A stretch of DNA of 64,000 bases from Amphiura filiformis (taxonomy: Eukaryota; Echinodermata; Ophiuroidea; Amphilepidida; Amphiuridae), in contig NC_092628.1 in assembly GCF_039555335.1 (NCBI RefSeq), positions 72,445,706 to 72,509,705 on the forward strand, in the 5' to 3' direction. Made by a program: the position numbers and the translations under genes. This document shows positions 21,843 through 33,700 of the stretch, piece by piece. The notes beneath the pieces are model-generated. The model was not told where the DNA came from and made no database searches. It saw only the letters and a program-made list of their open reading frames with translations. Each line of letters opens with the position of its first letter. The first letter of the stretch is position 1.

Positions 21843-22488
21843 TAGGTATGCCAGGTGAATTTAAATTTGCCATCAAACTGCATCATTTTATATATCAAAT
21901 TAAAGCCCTTGAGCAAAGAAAGCCAAAACTGAAACTCTTTTTGTCATAGCACTTTCCGTGGCAAAGTTACATTTTTCAAAGATCGACTTTCATCAAAAAG
22001 ATTCTGCTAGCAAAATTCCCCAAAACAGCATTACGGGGGTGTTTCTAGATCTTAGTCTCATGATGATAGCAGCTTTTTTTAATGGAACTGCTATCAAAAT
22101 CTCTCTAAAAGTCCATGTGTGAGTGTCTCATCACCATAAAAAATCATATATTTCGGTCAAGTGAAGTATAGAAAACATTTATGTAGGTTTCCTCAGGGCC
22201 GTAGTAAGCGGGCGGCTGGGGATGCCATGGCCCACTTTTTGAGAAATTTGTTATGTTTTTCTTTATATCTTTATTTCAATTTGGCCATAAATTTGTAATT
22301 TTGCCGCCCCACATTTGTGATGGCCGCCCCACATTTTTCAACCTTGCTACGGCCCTGGGTTTCCTTGACCGACCTGTTCTTGAAAAAAATTGAAATTTCT
22401 ATGTAAATATGTATTGTGTTTGGTCCCCGGTCTAGGCGAATTTCGCTGACTAGCAAATGTGTTAACTAAGGTTTGCCTGGCATACCTA
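21843..22488. mobile_element. Family F element copy B, carrying a hAT-like MITE
   Basis: Inverted ends TAGGTATGCCAGGTGAA and TTTGCCTGGCATACCTA. Homologous to 12399-13217 but lacking the TTAA MITE found there. It is interrupted at 22194-22357 by a different small element. Confidence 0.8.
22194..22357. mobile_element. 164-bp hAT-like MITE with 8-base target duplication
   Basis: The ends CAGGGCCGTAGTAAGC and GCTACGGCCCTG are inverted. GGTTTCCT is duplicated exactly at 22186-22193 and 22358-22365, and occurs once, uninterrupted, in the homologous empty site at 13096-13103. An 8-base duplication with CAGGG termini is diagnostic of hAT-type insertion. Confidence 0.9.
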
Positions 22489-23414
22489 TAAATTGGAAGT
22501 GTAGTAGAATCATTTTCAAAATTTTGCGTAAGCTTACTTTACTAAAAAAGAGTCCAGCTGGTCATGCTATATCTCATCCTGATATAATAATAATATATTA
22601 TATATTATGCTGGTATTATTTTGAATATGTTGAATGCCCGGGGGGCCACTCATATGAAATTTGTAAGCAGGGTCTACTCTTCATGCTCTTAGCTAGAAAT
22701 TGATGGTTGCCCGTCATTTGAATAATTTGACCTTTAAAACATTTACCAGACATCTATAGCCCATTGGGGGTTCAAAGAGTTCAAATATGTGATGATATAG
22801 CCTTGTTCTACAAATTGGGTCTACTAAAAAGGTCAATTAGCTTCTCAAAACATACAATTTATAATATAGCATCTGTCAAAGGCATTAATTTTGCCCGTCC
22901 CAGGAGCAAACTGGCCATCTAATATGACGGCCAGACGGGTGGCTAGCTAAGACCCTGGTTGTAAGCATCCGCATGAAAGAAAACACAGATTTAGGGTGGT
23001 TTTGAAAAGCAAAACGAGGATCCGTGCGGATCAGCGATTTAGGGTCTCAAAACACTCATTTTACTAAAAGAAGCGATGTTTTTTTAAGGATGATCCTTGC
23101 TTAGGTTAGTTTTTTAAAATTACCCAATTAACGGACATTAGTGGTGACATATTTATCAAGTTATTCAGCACAAAAGAGTGGTTTCCGAGCAATTTACTAA
23201 CCAGATTTTTAAAAAAATTGGAGCCGACTTCAACAGCGCCAATTTTAAGTTTACCAATAACCGATATCATCACTGTCACAGTGTCACTGAATGACACTCT
23301 ACCGACTTTACTCTACTATTCTTGTTTTGTCTTGTTTAGGGGCAAACTTCAAACCAATTCCTTGAGTACCGTACTATCCTTGTTTAGGGGTAAATTTCAA
23401 ACCAATTCCTCACT

Positions 23415-23588
23415 TATAGGAGTATTTCGTGATCCTAGCATCCTCTTTTTGTGACATTTTTCAGTAGGTATCCACGAAAAAAGCTTATTCCCAAAATTTC
23501 AGTTGATTTCGATTTTGAGTTTGCGAGTTAAGCACGATTATGTGTAACACTGCTCCATAGACAATGTGTTGTAATTTCGTTCTGGTAT
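23415..23588. mobile_element. Half copy of family 2 (Y) MITE
   Basis: Matches the left half of the copy at 57993-58328 from AGGAGTATTTCGTGATCC to GTAATTTCGTTCTGGT, then stops at the central palindrome. Confidence 0.75.
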
Positions 23589-24435
23589 ACATATATAAAA
23601 CTACCCCTTTCGGATGGTGTACAGGCCACAATGGGAGTGACCCCGGACTTTTCTGACCCAGTACAGTACTACTTTTACCCCGGGCAATACCAGGTTTTAG
23701 AGGCATAAATTACTTGATCCAAAATTCCAAACGCAAACCCCAACCCTAACCATATACCTAACCCTTACCCTTACATGCATTGCACCTTCTCTGATGCTTA
23801 ACCTTAAACTATAAATGCTAACACTAAAAATATGCAAAATAATGCCCCTACCCGGGCCCCTACATTGTAAAGTTATGCCGAGGATTGTCCTACACCCGAC
23901 TTAAATACATTTTGAAAGTATTGATTTTCACAACATCTGAACATACCCAATTTTGTCAGTGTTTATTGAATTGTTGTACTACGTATTTCAAAACATCATG
24001 ACCTTCCCTTTCATATCCTACTACAAACGACAGTGTATTGGAAAAAGGTGGGCACCTTACGCTGCTACACATTTCTACAGTCTCTTTTCCACCTAGAAAT
24101 TTTGCATGATTGAACATTTTCTCCAATGTTTATAATTACAAAAATTGCTTGCTCCGCTTTTTGACCTGTCAAAAATGTCGTTCCTCTAAGCTTTCAGTTT
24201 AACTTAACACAACTTTTACCATTCATCTTTCTAGTACTGTATCATCTTTCATTTTGCTGCCACTTTTATTTAGTTGCTTAAAAATCTGAATGTGACCCAT
24301 CACCCATCTGTCTTTCTTTTCAAACATTTATTGATATGTAAGAAAAACCTGTAGATATGCAGCGAGGCATTCTCTCTAGTCTCTACCCAGCCCAGCAGTT
24401 GTCACACACTTTTGCTCCTCTTAATATTTTAATAT

Positions 24436-24593
24436 TTTTCAATTATTATCACGGAATTAGAAGGAGAACTGAGACTCCTTATACTGCCATGTACAATTGC
24501 GAATACCACCAATTTTTGCTCCATGCCTGCATGTTTCAAGATGGCAGTCGAGTCCCGGTTCTCCTTCTCTAATTCTGTGATTATTATTAATAT
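24436..24593. repeat. Foldback element immediately before the FAIM start exon
   Basis: TTATTATCACGGAATTAGAA at left pairs with TCTAATTCTGTGATTATTAT at right. GGAGAACTGAGACTC/GAGTCCCGGTTCTCC and ACTGCCAT/ATGGCAGT extend the stem. It ends within a few bases of the splice acceptor at 24597-24598 and appears to supply part of the acceptor region. Confidence 0.75.
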
Positions 24594-24598
24594 TGCAG

Positions 24599-24737
24599 GT
24601 ACTTCCAATAGAGTGACAAACCAATGATGGCTGATTTAGTAGCATTGTGGGAAGTCTCTCTAAGTGACGGGAAACACAGAATAGAATTTGAGCATGGGAC
24701 CACATCAGGCAAAAGAGTCATCACAGTAGATGGAAAG
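24599..24737 (+). CDS. FAIM: FAIM exon with start codon
   Basis: Acceptor ATTATTAATATTGCAG, about 28 untranslated bases, then 37 codons ending VITVDGK at an AAG/GTATGT donor, phase 0. Its last 70 or so bases are repeated downstream. Confidence 0.95.
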
Positions 24738-27700
24738 GTATGTGTGATAGGAAACACAAAATAGAATTTGAGCATGGGACCACATCAGGCAAAAGAGTCA
24801 TCACAGTAGATGGAAAGGTATGTGTGATAGGAAAAACAAAATAGAATTTGAGCATGGGACCACATCAGGCAAAAGAGTCATCACAGTAGATGGAAAGGTA
24901 CATGTATGTGTGATAGGAAAAACAAAATAGAATTTGAGCATGGGACCACATCAGGCAAAAGAGTCATCACAGTAGATGGAAAGGTATGTGTGATAGGAAA
25001 CACAGAATATAATTTTGAGCATGGGACCACATCAGGCAAAAGTAAAAAATTAAAAATGAGTCATTTCAGATGATGAATGGCAACACTGCATTCGTAGTGA
25101 TAATGAAACATAGATTTTTATCGTACATGTGGTGTGCTTAGCCTGAGTCGCTCGTCCTATCTCGAACAAAATCGCCATGCGTGGCTGTTGAAGAACTAGT
25201 GGATTCGCCCTGTACTATCACAGCAATTTTTGACACAAAGATATAGGGATGAGAGCTGTGCACTAAACAACAAAGTGATGATCAGACACAGCAAACCTTC
25301 ACATAAAGGCTCATGTAGTATTAGTAATTGCATTTATGCAGCAATATTAATTGAAATATTAACAATGAACTAATTTTATGGACCTTGTTCTTTCTGCAGC
25401 AGCACTTTACAAGTGGGCAATTTATGTATATGGTCATTTTCACGGTAAAGGGTGTAACTTTGGATTTTTAACATTTTGATCCGTAGTTTTCTAATAAAGC
25501 CACAGAATTCCATGATTTTTGGCCACATAAGTCATCTAGTTAGCAGCTACCTTGGGTAGCATAATCATCTTCGGGAGTTACTGCGTTCAGTTTTAGCAGG
25601 CTTAAATGTACCTAATATTGCCATTTTGAAAAACTGTAAAAAACAGTAACATTTTGTAAAACCCTGTGTTTTCTTCAGTTAGTTCATGGATAATTTTTCT
25701 TATCCTGAAAGTACGGTCATATGTTCAGTAAACACTGCCACATTAGATTTAATTGTGAACAGCCCTGTATTTTTGAGAACCGGACTTCGATATTTGTCGT
25801 TTCGGAGGCTTCATTTTCCGTTAACAATTGTTAACAAACTTTGTGGGTATAGCTTTGGTTCATAATTCTTGTTTATTTCTTCACTTCTTTTTGATTCATA
25901 ACAGTTGATATCTTAACTTGAAATGGGTAACAAAAATTAGTTGATTTGCAAGCTTTTAAAATTTTTATAAAATCTTGACTTCAAAGAGCCGATTTTCCGT
26001 TAACTTTTTGAAGCCTCCTAAAAACAAACTGTTCAGCAAGCTTGGGCAAATATAAATAAAAGAGCTCATCCAATCTATTTATCAAAATGTAGCAAAGTAG
26101 ATCCTCAAGTCACTTGTTTTTAAATCATGGAGATATATATCACCGTTTGAAAATGGGACCCAATACAAACTTTCCGTTAACAATTGAAGCCTCCGAAACA
26201 AATGAAGCCTCCAAACAACAGTAAACTTAATTATCATCTATGCATATCTAAATTGGTATGTTCCATATTGATATCTGCATTGTAATTGTTGCATGATATG
26301 TGCAGAATGTCATAAATTAAAAAAAAATTGATATTATGGTTAATGCTTGAAAAATATACTGATATCCAAGAAAGCCCCACTCGGAGGCTTCACATGCAAA
26401 TAACACCATACTTAACAAATGGGTGAAAAAATTATCATGTTATAAATCTGCAATATCTGCCGATAGAATCATTGATTCAATACACACAAGAAAATAACAG
26501 CTTAGATGATCCCAACAGTGTTGTTTTCAAAAAAACTACTTCTGCCATGTTTAACCATTGTAAACATGAAGCCCGAAACAAAAAAAAAATGACTTGCTGT
26601 GATAATTTAATTTTTGTCACAACTGAAATTCAATACTTAGAAGCAAAGCATGAAAATTGGTAATTGTGATATTTTTACCTATTTTTTCATGTCAACTTGT
26701 AGTAGTTAGCCAAATATTTTACTTTTATGATCACCTGTGTTGTTAACTGAAGCCTCCGAAACACAAATCGCTTGAATTGCCAATTCTAAAAAATAACTCC
26801 AATTTCTGTGAAACTTGGCTGGGAGGTTCCTTTCATCAAGTAGTATTTGTACATGAAGTTAGACATTTAAATTATTTTAGGAACCCAATTAAAACTTAAA
26901 AAATATGTTTAAGGTTGGGAAATTTCCATTGCAAATGACCCTTGATGTTAAAAATTTTCAAAATTGCAATTACAAACATAGCAAAACATGGTATAAAATT
27001 TAACTTATATCTGTTGACTTACTTTGGAATGGGATTTCACATGTATTCCAGCTTTCATGTCATAATTTTCTGAGCTTATGTAAAATACATTTTTCTTAGA
27101 TTTTAACCAAAATGTTATGGAAATGTCAAATTTTTATCAGAAATCAAAAGGTTTAAGCCTTGAAACACTATTTTACTGGAATTTAAGTTGCTTCTATGCA
27201 TGATTACAGTAAACAGAAACATATTTAAGTGGTTTGAAATTTTGACCCTAAAAATCAAAAGTTACACCCTTTACCGTGAAAATGACCATATAGTTTAGTT
27301 TAGTTTAGTTTAGTTTAATCTTTATTAACGTCACACTCTCACATAGAGACCAGCCAATTCTGGCTTATGAGTGACAAAACAATAATATACAATATAAAAA
27401 TATAGCACATAATAATACATATAAATAGCACATAATACTATATATAAATATAGTCAAGGTTTTTTAAAAACAACAACATGCATATACATTTTTAAAAAAT
27501 AAACACAAGGAAATGTTAGCTGAAACCTCATCAAACGCCCATCATGCTATAGGCCTAGACCAAAAGAACCAAATAAGCAAGCCGCAAATGCGCAACATGG
27601 CAGAAGCAAGCATGATGTTGACGTGTACATGAGGAGACAGCTAAATAATAATTACAATTTATCCCTTAGTGTACACAATAGATTGACGAAGTGTGAGAAT

Positions 27701-30700
27701 TTCATTTGCAAATTTTGCTACCCTGCAACAATGGTTGCCATCTGACATTACAAAAATAAATTTATTGTAATCTGAAAGATTTGAGAAACTTGGGTTAAAT
27801 TTAACCATGTCATTAAAGAAATTGGATCTGATATCATTATACGTTGAACAAATTATAAAACAGTGGAACTCATCTTCAATACAATTCATATTACAAATAT
27901 TACAAATTCGGTTCTGTACCTGAGTGTTGTTATAACGATTCGTTTCAATGGCAATTGGAGCGCATCCACACCTGAAGAGGGCTAAAGCCGCCTATTACAC
28001 TTCTTCATAATGGTGTTTACATACTCAGCAGTGCAATAAGTGGATTTAAAGGTGCGATACGTACTGAAGTTTATTGCGAGCATTTGGGTTCTTTCTTCGG
28101 TCATTAAAGATTGCCTCTTTCCAACGATTTTCTACAAACAATTTAGCAGCATCGGATATATGATTAACTAAGTTTCGAGTACCGATCTGTTCAGAAATAC
28201 TCAAAATTAGATCACAATTAAACTTAGAACATAACGATCTTACTTTGTAACACCAGTTCTTAATACCTTTACCTGCTAAATGTTGTGACCATTGAAAAAC
28301 TTTACTTGGGTAACGGTTGCTGTCTAGTTTTGAAAGACGACTCCACAATCTAGCCACTGACTGCATTTGACGCTCAAAAGGGGAAACCCATCCCAAGTCA
28401 CCAAGCATGGCGTCATTTGGAACATATTTCCCAACACCAAGGAAAAATCGGCAAGCGGTAGAACACAGAATTAATCGAGGAAAACTCATCAATACCCCAG
28501 ACCCCACTGCCGTAGTCTAAAATTGGACCAACGAAAGAGTCATAAAGCTTGGTGAAAGAATTGAAATTGATACCACCCAGGGCTTTGACTTTACTGATGA
28601 CCATTCCCAGAGCTCTGGATGCAGAAGCAGCTAGATTTCGGTAGACACATGAAAATCAAGATATTCGTCAAACCAAATGCCTAAATATTTATAACCACTT
28701 ACTGTAGAGATGTTAGTATCACAGCATGTAAATTGTACATTAGATTTATCACGGCTTTTAGTGCGAAAATGAACTACCTGAGTCTTTGTGTCATTTAAAC
28801 TTATACGCCATCTTTTAGTCCAATTTGATACACAGTCTAACATTCTTTGAAGTGAACTTTCACTTTCAGCAACAAGTACAATATCATCTGCATACATTAG
28901 CAGATCAATTTTTGTATCAAGCACAGGAACACCACAGTTTAATTCTTGTATTTCATTCACAATACTATTCAAATAAATGTTAAAGAGCACGGGAGAAAGT
29001 AAACAACCTTGTTTCACACCGATTTCAACATCAAACCAATTTGTCATAAAGTTATTAACCCTTACCGAACATTTCACATCTTCATAAAGACTTTTAATAC
29101 AGTTATAAAAGTTACCATTAATACCTATACTTCTAAGTTTATACCATAAACAATCACGATTGACACGGTCAAATGCCTTCTTGGCATCAATAAAACAAGC
29201 AAATGTGTCTTTTTTACAAAGATTTCGATTCTGTACAATAGATGAAAATGTGTATAAATGATCAAGACAACCACGGTTCTTTCTAAAACCATTCTGCTCT
29301 TCATTGATAATGTTATTTTCTTCAAGCCAATCTGTGAGCCTTTTACGGATCACATCACAATATATTTTACATACCACTGAAATCAGCGTTATACCTCTGT
29401 AACTCATCGGATCTCTAGGATCATTATTACCAGATTTAGGTATTGGGTTTATTAAACCAAATCTCCATTTGGAGGGACAAATACCACATGTAAAACAACG
29501 GCTAAAGAGAGCATGGAGGACAACTGTCATAGTTTTGTTCTTAAGTAATTCTGTTACAATACCATCAACACCAGCAGCTTTATTCAATTTAGCTCTATTA
29601 ATTGCACCAATAACTTCATCAAGCTCAAGAGGTTTATTGAGATTAACTGCAGTATAATCTTTTTCAGACGAACTAGCTTCAAGATCTTTCAATTTTGTCT
29701 TTATATGTGACAAAACTCGTCATCAAAATTATTTGCGTCAGCTTTGAAAAGCGATTCAAATTCATTACACCATATGTTTAAAACATGGTCAGTATTATCT
29801 GTAGTTTCACCAGTATCTGTTATTACCTCCATTGGTATACTACTATTTTGTTTACAACTGTTAACACCAATTTTACCGATCTCTTTCCAAAACATAGATT
29901 GGTCACCATTCAACATATCATCAATATCTTTGATCTTACTGTATTGAAATTGTCGTTTAGCTTTCTTCACAGCTTTATCAAATTGTCTATGAGCTGATTT
30001 ATATTGCACAAATAAGGTATTACGCATGTTTGGTATTTTACATCTTAGCCAAGATTTTTGTTTACAACACACCTCATCCCAAATCAATTGAAGTGATTCG
30101 CTCCACCATGGTTTAGGAGTATGTCTCATACCCTTATTGTGTTTACCACGCTTATTGTTCTTTTTCTTAAAGTTCTTTTCAACTGCAGACTTAATGTAAG
30201 TTTCAAACTTGTCATAAACACTGTCAACCTCACTCTGATTGCCTTGGTTGGTATTTATTTCAGCAATCAATTCATTTGCTTTTGACACACTAGACTCATC
30301 CATAAGAAAAGTGGACGGTATTTCACGCAAATCATACAATTTAGCCAGACTTTTCAAGTCGACATTTGACTTATTCACAGATTTTTCATAACAAGAGAAA
30401 ACATTAGTTTTGAACACCCATGATAACAATGAATGATCAGGTATAGTACTACACACAGGCACACTATACTTTTCAATAAGATCTTGAACAAGTGACACTT
30501 CGAACTGCAAGAAAGTTCATGTATCCATCATATGGAACGAGACAGTAATCAACAACTGATTTACCTTTTGTTGAAACACAAGTAAAATTATCTATTACAT
30601 CATCATTTCTACCGCTTAGACAACACATATTAGCACTTATGCAAAAGTCAATGAATGGTTTACCTTGTGAGTTCAGTACTAAAATCAATGACTTTACGAG

Positions 30701-33700
30701 TTTTAACTTCATCAACACCTTCAATATAATCTACACTGTCACCAATTCTGGCATTAAAATCACCACATATTTGCAACGAACCAGTATCTTGAAATTTGTA
30801 AATATCAGAAATTAATGCATCAAAAAACTCTTCAGCGTGACCACCGCGACTTGAATTTTCGGGTGGTAAATAACAACAGCAAACATAAAAACTTTCCTTG
30901 GCACTTTTGTTAGTAAATTTCAACCACAATATATACCATCATGCGTTTTTTCCACAGTTTTGATTGTGAAAGATTTAAGAATACGTTTATGTACAAGAAT
31001 ACCAACACCACCTGAACCTTTTCTTGCTTTACAATGGAGAACGGATCTATTATGACCAAACCACATATAGTTGGGAACATTTATAACATCATTTTCTTTC
31101 ATATGAGTTTCTACAAGACACATAATATCAAAATCACACTTAGCAATAATATTTTTACGCAATTCACAGTTTTCTAAGTACCACCCCCCACTGTTCCAGC
31201 ATCCAATTCGTACTGAATGATGACAGCCATCTCTGTCCTAGTCCGAATGATCGTGATGAGAACCCGTGTTCTCTTGAGAACCCGTATTCTCAGCGTTGTC
31301 ACTTGATTCTTTGTACAGTTTATTATCTATGAACAGTTTACGCGTTTGAAAACTGTTTTCTTGCCAGCTTTATACGCGGTCTCCGCAACTGATTTCAGTC
31401 TGAACCGTTCCTTTCTGTCTGACTCGATTTTCGCCGGTCTTGATGTAATATGAGGCCTTTTTAAGTTCCTTCTTTGCTGTGATAATGGAATCTTTATCGA
31501 TTAGCTTAAAGTACTTTAAAAATGATTGGCCTATGACGATTCTTGTCTTGACTCTGTCTACCCGTCCGATGGGCAACCTCACCGTAATGTTCAGCCCAAG
31601 ATCTTTTTTCAGAACTCTGTTTACGATATCTCGGGGACCTCATCTTTCTTCTCAGGACCATAGTTGCATAACAACAAGTTATGACGCCATGAATGCCTTT
31701 CTAGATTATCACTTGATTCACGTAATTTCTTCACATCACTTTTGTGTTGATCTATTTGGTGTATCAGCTTAGAATTTTGTTGTTTTAAAGCTGAGACCTG
31801 TTTTTCTATGTCTGATGTACGGGATGATTGAAATTCAATCGATTCATCAAAATTCTGTTCGTTTTCTTTAACCATAGCTTCCAGTTTGTCTTGACGTTTT
31901 TGGAGGCTTGTAATTGACTCACGTAAGGAAGTTTGACCAAGGGGGTGACACTAAATTCACGGTTGTTCTATTCCCAACGCAAACCTATGACAAACCCCGC
32001 TGGTTTGCTCGTTAGAAAATGAGGCCAGTTATCGATCGGTTATGAATAATTAATTTCGATCCCTTGATTATGTTTAATTAGGGTTGGCAAATAACGACGC
32101 CGTTAGTTTTGCGAACTCTGCCTGTTCAATGCGTAGTAGCAAGCTTGAAAGAGCGCCAGCTAGCAGAGCAGGGAGCAATCCGTGATGGCGCACTAGTATT
32201 TCCCATCAGGCACCAGTGATTTGTTTTTTCCAGAAAGTCTACTAGTTTGAGTCGGGAATGACTTTTTACAAAAGTAATGTTGAAATAAGGACTTGCTGTC
32301 AATAATGCGATGAAAACGCGTGTCAGATGCAAGGTATGAAATACAAGTAGTATTTCAAGTCAATAAAACCTTTGACATGACATCTGACCTTTCAACATGG
32401 CGATATATTAGCTTGTATGCGGGGGTATTGTATGTGTGTTTGTATTCCTTTCCTATTCTCATTAAAAAATTATCAATCTGCAATAATCAGACATATTGGT
32501 GCTTGCGGCTATGGGCGTGAAGTAATGTTTTTACAAGTATGTAAAGAAATTTACATCATATTGCCATTTTAGTTATGTATATCAGCACCAATGGACCAAA
32601 AATCTGATTGGTCACAGTCTGCTTTAGGGCATAGGTGAGCAGATAGGTCGACGCCTTCAGCTACATTTGTACAGACCCCAGAAAAAAAGAGGATCTACTA
32701 ACTGTGTCATTGCACACCTTGATGCATGATGTACGCCAACTATCTACTGGTCAGTTCAGACTGTTGACAAATCTATCTGTGATTGATTCTATTCCGATCG
32801 GGAGAAAGCGCGTGTGATCATGATCATGGGAAATAAAAACAAAATTTTAAAAGGAAGCAAGTATAGGCTAGGGGCCTACCCACAAGCAAATCTCGGCCTA
32901 AATACCCGAGTCTACATATCAGAATCACCGATTCATTGTGTAATATAAAGCATATGCCTACCCAAGGCTCATTCTCATGAACATGAGCTAACACTAACAG
33001 GGATGTAAGTTTGTAGGTTTAATCCTTAATTATTGTGCCAGTGATGGCGCGGCGTTGTTCAGTAGCGGATCATAAATGAAGAGTACTTTATCCCTTATTC
33101 ATAGGTCTATCATCAAACGCGTGCTGTGGAAATTACGTAACCCATGTCCTTGAACTTTTGAAGATCTATAGCTGCTTTAACATGATTGAATGACATCGTG
33201 ATGCTCGATTATATATCTTTAGGAATTAACATTTCTTTTAAATGCAGGCCAATTGTGATTGCTTCAAATTTATCGGATATAATTCAATATTATTGGAATT
33301 GAATTCTACATGCAGCCAGGGACGGACACGTTGCATACATCGCCTAGCTTAAGTCGCCAGAGCTCTGCATTTCAGACAATAACAAGGCTACTATATGTCA
33401 AATGTCATACACTTCAATACATTGAATATTACATTCTGTTTTATATAACCAAGGTGCACGAAATATACTAGCTTATACATAACACAGAAAGGTGATATTA
33501 GGGATCAATTTAACATGCCTACACACTTCCATTTAGTTCGGACAGGCTCGCATGCATGCTATGAATAGCGCCGACTATAAGACCAGGGAGCAAATTTGAA
33601 TAATAATACGTTATTTACATAACAGTGCGGCTCATGCAAATGAGCTATTGCCGTTTCCAGGATATTGTTCCATGGTTTGACCATCAATTATCGTTCTTAG

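Larger units (their letters stand above)
27293..31945 (-). mobile_element. Degenerate non-LTR retrotransposon (AP-endonuclease type), antisense in FAIM intron 1
   Basis: On the minus strand the order is ORF1 fragment, endonuclease, reverse transcriptase, C-terminal domain, then a 3' tail of repeated TAAAC units (27293-27316) instead of poly(A). Both ORFs are split by frameshifts and no complete ORF1 start remains, so the copy looks 5'-truncated near 31945 and dead. The clade is uncertain: the two-ORF layout and endonuclease point to the L1/Tx1 or I/Jockey-like groups. Its 3' end abuts the DNA element at 25429-27290 with no spacer. Confidence 0.85.

Noticed and set aside
23700-23860. CCCTAAC-like words suggesting interstitial telomere repeats (also near 54150-54370)
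   Set aside because: Irregular and without a constant hexamer, so better explained as chance or degenerate low-complexity sequence.
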